Part shown: positions 45,420 to 54,861 of the stretch, piece after piece
How the letters are laid out: each line of letters begins with the position of its first letter
Position numbering within the stretch: the first letter of the stretch is position 1
Position numbers and translations under genes: made by a program
The notes under the pieces: model-generated
Database searches by the model: none
What the model was told of the DNA's origin: nothing
Seen by the model: only the letters and a program-made list of their open reading frames with translations
Source of the DNA: DASRAA01 sp963814165
GTDB lineage: Bacteria; Acidobacteriota; Terriglobia; Terriglobales; Acidobacteriaceae
Length of the DNA stretch: 64,000 nt
NCBI GenBank assembly: GCA_963814165.1
Contig: CAWFBW010000009.1
Span: 289,744-353,743, forward strand
Reading direction: 5' to 3'

Positions 45420-46853
45420 CTACTTAAATTCGCGCAGCTCTTCCGGATGCCGCCGCAGTTGCCAGCGCCAGAAGGCATAAAACGGTGCGCCCAGGAAGAC
45501 GATGCCGATTCCGACCAGCGTCTCCTTCGGCCGCGTATAAACCGAGTTCAGCGCCCACGCTCCCGCCATCAGCAGATAGAGCGCCGGCAAATATGGATAT
45601 CCGGTGCAAAGGTAGGGTCGAGCCACATCCGGACGCTTGCGGCGCAAAACGAACAGCGCCGCCACCGCCGCCACGTACGACAGCACCATCATGAACATGA
45701 CGTACGTGTAGAGCTGGTCGTAGCTGCCGCTGAGTGCCAGGACGATCGACCACGCGCTCAACGCGATGAGGCTGAACGCAGGCGTGTGGTACTTGGGATG
45801 AACTCTTCCCATGGCGTGAAAAAACGCGCCGTCGCGCGCCATGGCATACGACACGCGCGCGCTGCACAAAATTGCGCTCGACGCCGCGCCAAAGCACGAC
45901 AGCGCAATCGTCGCGCCCAGCCACTTGCCTGCGTTCGACGAAAAAAGCGCGACCGCCGCGGCTTGCGCAATCGTCGTTTCGTTGGCGACCTGCGTGATCG
46001 GCAGCGCATACAAATACACAATGTTGACGCTCATGTAGATCACGCCGACCAGCAAAATTCCCAGCAGCATCGCGCGCGGCAGAACTTTTTGTGGATTCTT
46101 GATCTCGCCCGAAACCCACGTCACGTAAACCCATCCATCGAACGCCCAGAACACGGCGATGAGCGCGACACCAAAGCCTGAAATGACGTGCGAAAGCGAA
46201 GCTGGCTGATCGACCGGCAAACTGACCGCGTAGTTCGACCACGAGCCTTTCCCGATCGCGAGCCCGAGCAGAACGAAGATGCCTATCGCCGCGAACTTCG
46301 CCCACGTCGCGGCGCTGACCAACGCCGAGCCGCGCTTCACGCCCAGGACGTTGATGATGGTCAGCACGATGATCGCGCCAGTCGCCACCAGATTTCCGCG
46401 CGTCAGCGTCCAGCCAAGCAACGTAACTACAGGCTTGTGCGCCGCGGCGAACGGCAGAATCGCGCCGAAGTATTCCGCAAACCCAACCGCCAGCGCCGCG
46501 ATCGTGCCGCTTTGCCCGACTGTGAAGATCATCCAGCCGTAGAGAAACGCAGGAAACTCGCCATAGGCTTCGCGCAGGTAAACATACTGGCCGCCAGCTT
46601 CGGGATACATCGCCGCCATCTCGGCAAAGGCGAAGCACGCGAGCAGTGAGATCAGTCCGCCGACGAGCCATACGCCAAGAAAGTAGAGCGGCTTGTGGAC
46701 AGCGGTAGCGATCTGTCCGGCGGTGAGAAATATGCCCGAGCCGATGATGCCGCCGACCATCAGCATCACGGAGTCGAGTAGCGACAGGCCGCGAACGAGC
46801 GACGGCCCATGTTGCGCTGATTGCTGCGAGGGAGTTTGCACGGAGTGTGCCAT
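45420..46853 (-). CDS. APC family amino acid permease
   Basis: A 477-residue integral membrane transporter with about 12 helices. The helix-1 signature MVGGIIGSGIFLTAGQIA, GGLISLLACFAFAEMAAMYPEAGGQYVYLREAYG and FWAFDGWVYVTWVSGEIKNPQK mark the amino acid-polyamine-organocation superfamily, closest in style to LAT/serine-threonine exchangers. Substrate unknown. Its start overlaps the stop of the zinc-ribbon gene by one base. Confidence 0.92.
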   Translation of the reverse strand: MAHSVQTPSQQSAQHGPSLVRGLSLLDSVMLMVGGIIGSGIFLTAGQIATAVHKPLYFLGVWLVGGLISLLACFAFAEMAAMYPEAGGQYVYLREAYGEFPAFLYGWMIFTVGQSGTIAALAVGFAEYFGAILPFAAAHKPVVTLLGWTLTRGNLVATGAIIVLTIINVLGVKRGSALVSAATWAKFAAIGIFVLLGLAIGKGSWSNYAVSLPVDQPASLSHVISGFGVALIAVFWAFDGWVYVTWVSGEIKNPQKVLPRAMLLGILLVGVIYMSVNIVYLYALPITQVANETTIAQAAAVALFSSNAGKWLGATIALSCFGAASSAILCSARVSYAMARDGAFFHAMGRVHPKYHTPAFSLIALSAWSIVLALSGSYDQLYTYVMFMMVLSYVAAVAALFVLRRKRPDVARPYLCTGYPYLPALYLLMAGAWALNSVYTRPKETLVGIGIVFLGAPFYAFWRWQLRRHPEELREFK

Positions 46854-47029
46854 CAGCCGATCCCCAGGTCTTCCGGCACTTCCAGCGGCGTGCCGCAGAC
46901 GCGGCAGATGACTGCAGAACAGTCGCCGCAGGTGAGAGGATCGTCCACTTCACGGGCGCAGTTGGGACAGTAGAGTAACGAGGGCAACTTGGTGGAACCG
47001 TTGGAAGGTTCGTCCGGGGTTTGAGCCAT
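46853..47029 (-). CDS. Zinc-ribbon miniprotein
   Basis: A 58-residue protein with CPNC, CGDC and CRVC pairs, predicted to bind one or two zinc ions. The ATG in MAQTPDEPSN is used. It is translationally coupled (TGATG) to the amino acid permease gene and divergent from a methyltransferase. It may regulate or stabilise a partner protein. Confidence 0.72.
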   Translation of the reverse strand: MAQTPDEPSNGSTKLPSLLYCPNCAREVDDPLTCGDCSAVICRVCGTPLEVPEDLGIG

Positions 47030-47076
47030 GCGATTCCGAGACTGTAGCATAGAGGTAGGAAATCCGCGAGGAAACG

Positions 47077-47823
47077 ATGACCGATAGCAAAATGGGCGCC
47101 GAAGAGCGTGTACGTGACGAGTTTAACCAGTGGGCCAGTGAAGGCAAGGGCGAGGAGATGGAAGCCCACCACATCAGCATCACCGAGCAGACGCTGGCGA
47201 TAATGGAGCTGAAGCCGGGCGAGCGCGTGCTCGACTTGGGCTGCGGCACAGGCTGGACCAGCCGCATGATGGCGAAGGCGGTGGCGAATGGCAACCAGCC
47301 CGGACAAGTGGTGGGACTCGACGTGGCCGATGAGATGATTCGTCGGGCGCGCGCGGGCTCGGCCGACCAGGACAACGTGATGTTTGTGGTGGGATCGGCG
47401 CTACAGATTCCGTGGGAAGAGAACCACTTCGACAAGGTGCTGTCGGTTGAGTCTTTCTACTATTACGAAGACCAGGAGCGCGCGCTGGCGGAGTTGTTCC
47501 GCGTGCTGGCTCCGAAGGGCGAGCTGTACCTCCTGATAAACCTGTATCGCGACAATCACTACTCGCTGCGCTGGGTCGAGGAGCTGAAGATTCCGGTGCA
47601 GGTGCGCTCGGAGCAGGAGTATGTCGAGATGCTTAAACGTCACACGTATGAGGATGTGCGCGCGATACGTGTGCCGGACCTTACTCCGACTCCGGAGGAG
47701 TACAGTGGCCGCTGGTTCAAAGACGCGGAGGAGTTGCGTGACTTTAAGCGTGTCGGCGCGCTGCTGCTGATCGCGCGGAAGCCGGACATTGAGGTTCCTC
47801 CGCCGGCGTATCAGGTGTACTGA
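47077..47823 (+). CDS. Class I SAM-dependent methyltransferase
   Basis: A 248-residue methyltransferase with SAM loop VLDLGCGTGW, acidic GLDVADEMI and SALQIPWEENHFDKVLSVESFYY (UbiE/COQ5-like Methyltransf_11 pattern). The C-terminal part with EYSGRWFKDAEEL is unusual and its acceptor unknown. GAGG precedes the ATG. It is divergent from the zinc-ribbon gene and followed by a strong hairpin. Confidence 0.85.
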   Translation: MTDSKMGAEERVRDEFNQWASEGKGEEMEAHHISITEQTLAIMELKPGERVLDLGCGTGWTSRMMAKAVANGNQPGQVVGLDVADEMIRRARAGSADQDNVMFVVGSALQIPWEENHFDKVLSVESFYYYEDQERALAELFRVLAPKGELYLLINLYRDNHYSLRWVEELKIPVQVRSEQEYVEMLKRHTYEDVRAIRVPDLTPTPEEYSGRWFKDAEELRDFKRVGALLLIARKPDIEVPPPAYQVY

Positions 47824-47833
47824 GGTTTTATGA

Positions 47834-47866
47834 GCCCACTTATCCCAAAATCAGGGATATGTGGGC
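47834..47866. terminator. Long hairpin after methyltransferase gene
   Basis: GCCCAC plus TATCCC on the left arm pair with GGGATA and GTGGGC on the right, with one internal mismatch and a seven-base loop. There is no T-run; it may be a terminator, or an RNA structure in the leader of the ABC exporter genes. Confidence 0.5.
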
Positions 47867-47943
47867 CACAAATGCGATTTATCCCATCGATGGAACTTTC
47901 CGGCTTGTTTCCCGTATTGCACTGATAAGGAGACAAGTGCCTC

Positions 47944-48876
47944 ATGATTCGGCTGGAAAACCTCTCCAAGGAATATGACGAAGTTGTGGCGGTGCGCGAT
48001 CTCACCCTGGAAATTCCCGAGGGCGAGATTTACGGGCTGATTGGCCCGAATGGCGCCGGCAAGACGACAACCCTCCGAATGTGCTGCGGACTACTGGAGC
48101 CCACCACTGGCCGCGTGCTGGTGAATAACGTTGACGTACACAGCGACCTGGAACTGGCGCAATCGCAAATCGGCTACCTCGCCGATTTCTTTTCGGTTTA
48201 CGACGACCTCGAGGTATGGGAATACCTGGATTATTTCGCGCGGGCCTACAAGCTCGACCCGGCGACGATTTCGGGGCGGGTGGACGAGGTGATCGAGGAG
48301 ATCGGACTGGAGTCGAAGCGCGACTCGATGGTCAAAGGGCTGTCGCGCGGCATGAAACAGCGGCTCGGCATCGGCAGGGCGGTGATTCACAGACCGAAGC
48401 TGCTGCTGCTGGATGAGCCTGCCTCCGGACTTGATCCGAAGGCGCGTGTCGAGCTGCGGCAGTTGCTGAAGAGGCTGCGCGATCACGGGGCGACCATCGT
48501 GGTTTCGTCGCATATCCTGCCCGACCTGGAAGACTTCAGCACCTCGATCGGCGTGATGGAGCGCGGCATGATGCTTCGCAGTGGCCGAGTTCAGGAGCTG
48601 CGTGAAGAGGTAGAAGGCGCTGACGACCGCACTATCGAACTGCGGTGGCTCGGACCGGCAGGCGCAGTGAAAGATTTCCTGCGCGTACATGGCCTCTTAC
48701 AGCACGCGGTGCTGGGAGATCGCGAGGGCGCGTTCCGCTTCCGCGGAGGCGACGAGGCTGTGGGCGATTTGCTGTCGGAGATGACGGCCGCGGGAGTCAG
48801 GCTGACGAGTTTCCACGAGGTGAAACAGACGGTTGAGGAACTGTACCTCAAGCTGTCACACGGGCAGGTGATGTGA
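47944..48876 (+). CDS. ABC transporter ATP-binding protein
   Basis: A 310-residue ATPase of the ABC-2 (CcmA/DrrA-like) exporter class. Walker A GPNGAGKTT, signature LSRGMKQRLGIG, Walker B LLLLDEPASGLDP and the H-loop in VVSSHI are complete. A C-terminal domain (about 230-310) follows the cassette. Its stop overlaps the permease gene start, so the two form one exporter. Confidence 0.9.
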   Translation: MIRLENLSKEYDEVVAVRDLTLEIPEGEIYGLIGPNGAGKTTTLRMCCGLLEPTTGRVLVNNVDVHSDLELAQSQIGYLADFFSVYDDLEVWEYLDYFARAYKLDPATISGRVDEVIEEIGLESKRDSMVKGLSRGMKQRLGIGRAVIHRPKLLLLDEPASGLDPKARVELRQLLKRLRDHGATIVVSSHILPDLEDFSTSIGVMERGMMLRSGRVQELREEVEGADDRTIELRWLGPAGAVKDFLRVHGLLQHAVLGDREGAFRFRGGDEAVGDLLSEMTAAGVRLTSFHEVKQTVEELYLKLSHGQVM

Positions 48877-50362
48877 TGATCAACGTCAAGAATGCAGAAC
48901 TTTTGCGTTACATGCGGTCGGAGTTGCGGCTGTCGCGGGTCGCCACCATTGTCAGCGGCACGGTGTTTGGCGCCGGGCTTTTGTCGCTCATCCTGTCGGC
49001 TGCGCACGAACACCAGCCTGTGACTCGCCTGCAGTACTGGCGAGAGGTGTATGCGGCGATTTTCGTCGTCTCGACGCTGGTCTTGATTCTGTGGACGCTG
49101 ATCAACGCATCCCAGGCGGTGGTCAGCGAACGTACACACCGCACCTTCGACTTCTGGCGCACTACGCGCCTGTCTCCGATGACGCTGGCAATAGGAAAGT
49201 TGATTGGAGCGCCGATAGGGGCTTGGCTTCAGTTTGCGGTCGCATTGCCCATCCTGGTATTCGCGGGTGTTATGGGCGGCTACAGCGTAATCACCACAGT
49301 TGGGTCAATGCTGGTGCTTGCCATGTTCAACCTGGCGCTGGGCAGCCTGGCGTTGTGCCTGTCGATGCGCGCGCGGGACCCGCGGCGCTCGACAATGCTG
49401 ACGCTCTTGCTGGCGGTCTTCGTAATTCCGAACCTCACCATGCGGATGTCGTGGTTCGCAGGTCGCGGGGCCGACAGCGCCTGGAGTGCCTTCAATCCAT
49501 TCGGAGGATTGGCTGCGTGGCATGAAGGCCACCTGCTGAAGGTCATGCTGTTCGGACACGCCGTCTCGTCGCTGCTGGTCACTGTACTACTGTCCGTGGT
49601 GGTGATTGGGTGGTGCATGGCCGCGCTTGTGCGCTCGATCAAGATGGAGCCGGAACAGCGGTCGCTGTTTTCTCCCATGCAGGTGGTGGGCGTTTCGGCA
49701 TCTGTGTTGCTGTTCGTCTATGCTGCGTTTCGTCCAAACTTTGACACTGCCGAGTGGACCCTAGACGGATTGATGGCGACTGGCGTGGTTGCAACGTTCT
49801 TGTGCCTGTATTTCACGGTGGTCTCGACGCTGTTCAGTCGCGACAGCTTGCGGCACCGAGTTGCGGGGCATGAGCGCTGGGCAGGTGGCGGGGCGGCTGT
49901 TAGCTCCGTGGATTGCCACTGGAGTGATTGGCTTGTTCGCGGCGGTGTGGGCGTTGGCGGCTTACCGCCAATCGTACGCAGGCGTGGCGGTCCCGTGGGT
50001 AGGACTGATCGGCCTGTTCCTGGCGATCACAGCGTATGCGATCCGCGATGGCATGTTTCTGCAATGGATGATCAGCCAGCGAGTGAAGCTGCCGGTGCTG
50101 AAGGGCGCGGTGTTGTTGGTGTGTTACTACGTCGGCAGCGGCGTACTGGCGGCGACACTCGTCGGGCCGGAGCGGATGGGGCAAATGCTGCGGTGGCTGA
50201 CTCCAGATCGCGGGCGATCCGACGCACCTGGCGGATGTCAGCGTAGTGTTGGTGATCGCGATGCTCGTGCCTCCGCTGGCGACTGCGGGATTGCTGGCCG
50301 GCGGGGTGTTCCGCAAGATGCAACGCAGCAGCGCAAGTGCCGCAAGCGCGGTGAACATCTGA
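48876..50362 (+). pseudogene. ABC-2 permease, frameshifted twice
   Basis: Partner permease of the preceding ATPase, with many membrane helices (GTVFGAGLLSLILSA, FAVALPILVFAGVMGG, VVGVSASVLLFVYA and others). The frame breaks near 49870-49880, after RDSLRHRVAG, and resumes in the next frame as GMSAGQVAGRLLAPWIATGV. A second break near 50205-50215 passes to a third frame, ending MQRSSASAASAVNI at 50362. Uninterrupted it would be about 496 residues. Continuation of good membrane sequence after each break suggests recent mutation or sequencing errors at GC-rich runs. Confidence 0.75.
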
Positions 50363-50389
50363 GAGCTGCATTCGATGCGGAATTAAGAA

Positions 50390-50420
50390 GGGCGCGATCT
50401 GAGGATCGCGCCCAATTTTA
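50390..50420. terminator. Intrinsic terminator
   Basis: Perfect 10-bp stem GGGCGCGATC/GATCGCGCCC with a four-base loop, followed by AATTTTA, between the convergent permease and DUF4097 genes. Confidence 0.85.
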
Positions 50421-50436
50421 TGTGGCGAGCCAACAG

Positions 50437-51216
50437 TTATAGTCCGCTGCCGTCGTTGCCGATCTTGACGCTACCGTTCACGTTGCTGATGTCGATGCGG
50501 GTGCCACCATTTCCGAGCTTGCCGTCGATGTGATGTCCGGTGAACTTGCCTTGCACCTGAAGCGGGAAGTCAGTGCTGATACCACCATTGACGGTAGAGA
50601 CGCTCACGTCAGCATTGGGGGAAGGGGGAAGGCCAAGCTTTACGGATCCGTTGACTGACTTGAGTCGGATGTCTTTCACGTTCTCGAGCGAGCGGTAGAA
50701 CGCGTTCACCGTTCCATTCACTGAGGAAATATCGATGCGTCCGGCGAGGTCGTGAATGTTCGTGGAGCCATTGACCAGGTTGGCTTTCAGATCGCCGGAG
50801 CACTGGGTGACGGTAAGCGAGCCGTTGACGAGGTCAATGCCGCTTAGACGCGCCGTGCGCGGAACGTGGATCTCGTAGGTGACCGTCGCGGGATTGTTGT
50901 TGTTGCGGCCCTCCGGATACTTGGTGCGGACATGCACCGAGTCGCTGCTGGCTTCGACTTCGATGCGGGCCTCCGTCAGCTTCTGCTGATCGCGGGCCTT
51001 CTTGACTGCGTCGATTTGAACTTCGCTGCGCTCCCATCCAGTGATGGTTACGCCGCCATTGATGTTCTCGAGAGAGAAACTGCCATTGGCGGAGAGCGGC
51101 ACCGTACGATGAAACTCCTCGGTGACCTCCGCGCTGGCGGAAAGGGTGAGTGCAAACGCCATCAGTGCCCCGATGGAAAGAGTCCAAATCAGAGATGGTT
51201 TGCGGGATAGATGCAT
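50437..51216 (-). CDS. DUF4097-type beta-solenoid secreted protein
   Basis: A 259-residue exported protein with a signal peptide (LIWTLSIGALMAFALTLSASA). The mature part has repeating VNGSxxV strands (IDLVNGSLTV, NLVNGSTNI, SVNGTVNAF, SVNGSVKLG, STVNGGIST, NVNGSVKIG), forming a right-handed beta-solenoid like the DUF4097 family. Probably periplasmic; function unknown. GGAGG precedes the ATG. Confidence 0.85.
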   Translation of the reverse strand: MHLSRKPSLIWTLSIGALMAFALTLSASAEVTEEFHRTVPLSANGSFSLENINGGVTITGWERSEVQIDAVKKARDQQKLTEARIEVEASSDSVHVRTKYPEGRNNNNPATVTYEIHVPRTARLSGIDLVNGSLTVTQCSGDLKANLVNGSTNIHDLAGRIDISSVNGTVNAFYRSLENVKDIRLKSVNGSVKLGLPPSPNADVSVSTVNGGISTDFPLQVQGKFTGHHIDGKLGNGGTRIDISNVNGSVKIGNDGSGL

Positions 51217-51307
51217 ACGTCCTCCTGTCGTGGTTTAGACGATAGGAGTTACGCGGAGTTAGGAGGGTTTGTTCAATTTCGGCGCGGTTCGTCCCAAAGG
51301 GGAACAA

Positions 51308-52072
51308 CTAATCTTTAAAGCGATAGCGCACGAGGTCGTAGAGGGCCTTGTAGCCGTCGTGCCAGCTAATCTTCTTGCCCTCAGCATAGGTGCGGCCGTG
51401 ATAGACAATCGGCACCTCGTAGATGCGCACACCTAGCTTGGCGACCTTGACGGTCATTTCAGTTTCTACGCTAAAACGATCGGAGCGCAGATGCATTCGC
51501 TCAATCAACTCACGACGAAAAACTTTGTAGCAGGCGGTGACGTCGTGAATGGCAATGCCGGTCAGCAAATTGCAAATGATCGAGAACAGCCGGTTGACCA
51601 GAAAGCGGTAGTAGCGCTGCACGCGATGGGAGCCGCTGTGGAAGCGGTTGCCGAACACAGCATCGGCGTGACCTTCGAGGATCGGTTTCAGGAGCTCAGG
51701 GTAGTCGGCGGGATCGTATTCCAGGTCGGCGTCCTGAATAAGCACGACTTCGCCAGTGGCCTGTGCGAGGCCGGTGCGGACGCCTGCTCCCTTGCCCATG
51801 TTTTTCTCGTGCAGCGCGAGCTTGACGCTGTTCGCGCCAGCACAGCCGAGTTCAATCTGGAGATCCGTCTGTTGCAGGAATTCGCGGGTGCCGTCGGTGG
51901 AGAAGTCATCGACGATGATGATTTCTTTGTGCAGAGGGACTGGTTGATTGGCGACCTGCTTGAGCAGTTGCATGACGGTCTTCCGCTCGTTGAAGACCGG
52001 GATGATGATGGTGAGGGTTTTGACCTCTGGAGCGGTAGCGGCGTCAGTCGGCATGGAGGGGACGGATGGCAT
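51308..52072 (-). CDS. Family 2 glycosyltransferase, DPM1-like
   Basis: A 254-residue GT-A fold enzyme without membrane helices. Motifs: LTIIIPVFNERKTV, IIIVDDFSTDGT, GKGAGVRTGLAQATGEVVLIQDADLEYDP (DxD) and VFGNRFHSGS. Its length and sequence resemble polyprenyl-phosphate mannose/glucose synthases. The gene overlaps the upstream membrane glycosyltransferase gene by 29 bases, suggesting that it makes the lipid-linked donor used by that enzyme. Confidence 0.9.
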   Translation of the reverse strand: MPSVPSMPTDAATAPEVKTLTIIIPVFNERKTVMQLLKQVANQPVPLHKEIIIVDDFSTDGTREFLQQTDLQIELGCAGANSVKLALHEKNMGKGAGVRTGLAQATGEVVLIQDADLEYDPADYPELLKPILEGHADAVFGNRFHSGSHRVQRYYRFLVNRLFSIICNLLTGIAIHDVTACYKVFRRELIERMHLRSDRFSVETEMTVKVAKLGVRIYEVPIVYHGRTYAEGKKISWHDGYKALYDLVRYRFKD

Positions 52073-53480
52073 CTTTCGATTTACGACGTCGCAAACTCAC
52101 CTGCGTAAACAAATAGACCGAGAGCATCAGCAGCATCGGATCAATCGGATGCCGATAGCGAGGATGCGGGAAACTCACATAGTAAACCAGTGGGTAAAAG
52201 AGAATCAGGCTGGCGAAGAGGAATACGCCGTGAATACGATTGCGGATGGCGAATGCGAGACCGCCGAACGCGAGCAGGGAAGTGGCGAGGAAGAGTGAGG
52301 TTCGCGCTTGTTCGAGAGCCAGAATGACCGGATTGCGCGGCGCTCCGTTGCTGTCGAAGATCACGTGCCAGAAGGTTCGCGAGGCCCAGCGGTCTGGGTG
52401 TTGCTGCATCCACTCGGCGGTGCTGGAGAGGCGTGGCAGGCCGTTCCAGTAGAAGACGAACCTGCGGAAGGTGATGGTGGCGAACTGGCCGGGATTGTCA
52501 GCGATCCACTGTTTCGCGAGCCGCGCTTGCTCGGCGGCATAAAAGGCTTCGCCCATTTCCCGATATTCGCGGTACAGAATGGGGTTTTGGCTGGGATGGT
52601 ACATGCCGACCCAAATACCCTCGGCAAGCGGGTTATTGCCGCAGCGTAGTTCGACGCCGACGTTGTCGCGCACAAAGACTGGCTTGTGGAAGACCTCGTA
52701 GTTGCGGACGAGCCAGGGCATCATGGTCATCCAAAAGAGGAAGGCGCCGACCATGGCCGGGAGCAGGAAGGGCCTCTTGCGGCGGATGAGTTGGTAGGCG
52801 AGCCAGCATCCGGCGAAGGGCAGGAACGAGAGCGTCGAAGGATTGGTGAGGCCGATGGCGCCCCAGAGCACACCGAAGCCGACCCATGATGTGAGGCGAC
52901 TGTCGCCCTCCATCTCAACGGTGAGCATGAAGGCGAGGCTGAAGAGCAGGGCAGTGAGGCTGGTCTCCCAGATCCAGCGCACGGACCAATAGATGACGTA
53001 GGGCAACAGGGCCCATATCCATCCGGACCAGACGGCAACCTTTTCGCTGAATACCTGGCGGGCGGTACGGTAGATGACCCACGCCGTCAGGGCCGAGCAC
53101 AGACTGTTGAATGTTAGCAACGCGAACGCTGCGGCATGCGAATAGGTTCCGAAAGCACGGAAGGCGAGCGAGACGATCCAGGGATAGACGGGCGCGGTCC
53201 AGGCGGAGGGGCCGGTGTCACCACCGAAGGGCGAACTGAATCCGTGCCCGTTGGCCACGGAGTAGGCGATGCGTCCAATTTCCCATCCGAAACTGAAGTT
53301 AGCGTCGGTGGTACGGAACTTGTAGGAGTGCGCGAGGACGATGTAAACGACGCGGACGACGAAGCCGATGAAGACCATCCATTTAGCGGAATGGAGGAAC
53401 TTGTGCCATTGGGAGTTGGTTCGGTTTCCGGGTGTTTCGGAAAAGGGCCGGTTTTGAGTTGGATGGGGAGGTGAAGTCAT
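52044..53480 (-). CDS. Membrane glycosyltransferase, GT39/ArnT-like
   Basis: A 478-residue polytopic protein with roughly ten helices. The first periplasmic loop (RTTDANFSFGWEIGRIAYSVANGHGFSSPFGG) carries acidic residues as in lipid-donor-dependent GT-C enzymes. WTAPVYPWIVSLAFRAFG and late FPHPRYRHPIDPMLLML are family-like. It probably transfers a sugar from polyprenyl phosphate to an envelope glycan or protein. I start at the ATG at 53480; further in-frame upstream codons run through a palindromic repeat and are not protein-like. Confidence 0.82.
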   Translation of the reverse strand: MTSPPHPTQNRPFSETPGNRTNSQWHKFLHSAKWMVFIGFVVRVVYIVLAHSYKFRTTDANFSFGWEIGRIAYSVANGHGFSSPFGGDTGPSAWTAPVYPWIVSLAFRAFGTYSHAAAFALLTFNSLCSALTAWVIYRTARQVFSEKVAVWSGWIWALLPYVIYWSVRWIWETSLTALLFSLAFMLTVEMEGDSRLTSWVGFGVLWGAIGLTNPSTLSFLPFAGCWLAYQLIRRKRPFLLPAMVGAFLFWMTMMPWLVRNYEVFHKPVFVRDNVGVELRCGNNPLAEGIWVGMYHPSQNPILYREYREMGEAFYAAEQARLAKQWIADNPGQFATITFRRFVFYWNGLPRLSSTAEWMQQHPDRWASRTFWHVIFDSNGAPRNPVILALEQARTSLFLATSLLAFGGLAFAIRNRIHGVFLFASLILFYPLVYYVSFPHPRYRHPIDPMLLMLSVYLFTQVSLRRRKSKDAIRPLHAD

Positions 53481-53531
53481 GCGGCATAGAAATTGTAACG
53501 TACGGGTCGTTGGGAGGAGGTTGAGGCTAAA

Positions 53532-53579
53532 GGCATCCCACCCTTTCGTCCGCCGCGGCGGACGAAAGGATGGGGCACC
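53532..53579. repeat. CCTTTCGTCCGCC palindromic repeat
   Basis: A long hairpin with arms CCCTTTCGTCCGCCGC and GCGGCGGACGAAAGG, extended outward with a few mismatches to about 24 bp per arm, between two minus-strand genes. I recognise this kind of repeat from Acidobacteriota intergenic regions. It may also terminate the Sel1 transcript. Confidence 0.7.
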
Positions 53580-53641
53580 CACACTCCCAACCCACACTCC
53601 TACTCCCACACAGTCCTATTCTGAACTCACGGCCTGCGCGA

Positions 53642-54613
53642 TCACGGCGCAAAGCTCGCCGCGGAGAGTTGGGCCTCGGGCTGTAGCAGCCGAGTGGCTT
53701 GCTCGCGCGCTTCGGCAAGTTCTTTTGGGGTCAGGGTCGTCTCGAGGCGGTGCAGCATGTCGTTACCGCGAGGATCGCCCGCCGTGGATGCGGCCTGAAT
53801 CCACATGTATGCGGCCCTGGGGTCTTTGGCCGTGCCGCGTCCCTCGGCGTACATATAGCCCAGCTTGACACGCGCGCCGGTGTGTCCCTGCGCGGCGGCT
53901 TTTTGAAACCAGTAGAAGGCTTGAGCGTCGTCTTGTTTGATCCCCTGTCCTCGCAGGTACAGATCAGCCAGATTGTTTTCGCCGAGGGGGTTGCCTGCCT
54001 CTGCCGCTTTGCGGTACCACGCGGCGGCAGTCACAACATTTCTCTCGCGTCCCAGTCCCTGGTCATACATGTAGCCGAGATTGGTCTGCGCGCTGCTATC
54101 GCCGGCTCCTGCGCCTTTCTGGAACCAGCGAAAGGCTTCAGCGTTGTCCTGGCGAACACCCTTGCCTTCGAGATACAGAATGCCCAGGTTGTAATAGGCC
54201 CGCCCGAAGTGCTGATCGGCGGCGGCATGCAACCAACGCAGCGCCGTGCCGTAGTTCACCTTCGTGCCCCATCCGTTGACGTACATCACTGCCAGGTTGA
54301 CCTGTGCAGGCGCGTACCCACGTTGGGCTGCCCGCTCGAACCACGACAGGGCTTCCTTGTCGGTGGTGCCGGGGCCGATCGCTAGGATCGAAGCGATCCC
54401 CATCTGGTTCTGCTCGAAGGCGTGGCCTTTTCTCGCCAGGCGCTGGACCGTGGCCAGGTCGCAAACGTGGTTGTTGTGCTCGGCGGTCTGCGAAACGACC
54501 GCCAGGCTGCATTGCTCTTCCGGGGGAGTGGTCGCGGACGACAGCCCCACTCCGAAAATCGCGACTGCGGCGGCACCCCATGCGACTACCGCCAAACGTT
54601 TTGGTGCTTTCAT
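53642..54613 (-). CDS. Sel1-repeat (TPR-like) secreted protein
   Basis: A 323-residue protein with a signal peptide or anchor (VVAWGAAAVAIFGVGLSSA) and at least six Sel1-like repeats from about residue 80 to 285, for example APAQVNLAVMYVNGWGTKVNY and SSAQTNLGYMYDQGLGRERN. It is probably a periplasmic scaffold. The ATG at 54613 follows GGGAGG. It is divergent from the winged-helix/TolB gene. Confidence 0.85.
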   Translation of the reverse strand: MKAPKRLAVVAWGAAAVAIFGVGLSSATTPPEEQCSLAVVSQTAEHNNHVCDLATVQRLARKGHAFEQNQMGIASILAIGPGTTDKEALSWFERAAQRGYAPAQVNLAVMYVNGWGTKVNYGTALRWLHAAADQHFGRAYYNLGILYLEGKGVRQDNAEAFRWFQKGAGAGDSSAQTNLGYMYDQGLGRERNVVTAAAWYRKAAEAGNPLGENNLADLYLRGQGIKQDDAQAFYWFQKAAAQGHTGARVKLGYMYAEGRGTAKDPRAAYMWIQAASTAGDPRGNDMLHRLETTLTPKELAEAREQATRLLQPEAQLSAASFAP

Positions 54614-54861
54614 AGAACCTCCCATACCGAGGGATGATTTCCCTCAGGCTGGGCTCACGGTGCCGCCGAATGGGTTCTGCCTCAATGCACAGGCGGTCAT
54701 TTTTCAGTTTCGCGATGCTCATTTGGGCGGTACACATCACCTCATCCATTAAAAACCTGATGACAAACGACTTACTCCTGCGTCCAATGGAACCAAAACA
54801 GCGTCTCTTACGTCCAAAGAATTAAGACCGGACAGTTCCGTCGGCAGTCGGGTGGAGACAA
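54614..54861. promoter_or_regulatory. Divergent promoter region with palindrome
   Basis: This 248-base region separates the Sel1 and winged-helix/TolB genes. GAGGGA and TCCCTC (54629-54645) flank five bases close to the Sel1 start, and two CGTCCAA units occur about 29 bases apart before the other gene. Either could bind a regulator; no sigma-70 promoter is clear. Confidence 0.35.

Noticed and set aside
45424..47307. A 627-codon open frame on the minus strand in another frame over the permease, zinc-ribbon and methyltransferase genes
   Set aside because: It is arginine/alanine-rich shadow coding in high-GC DNA; the APC permease frame has clear family motifs.
53481..53609. An N-terminal extension of the membrane glycosyltransferase
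   Set aside because: It is encoded by the palindromic repeat and lacks signal or family sequence.
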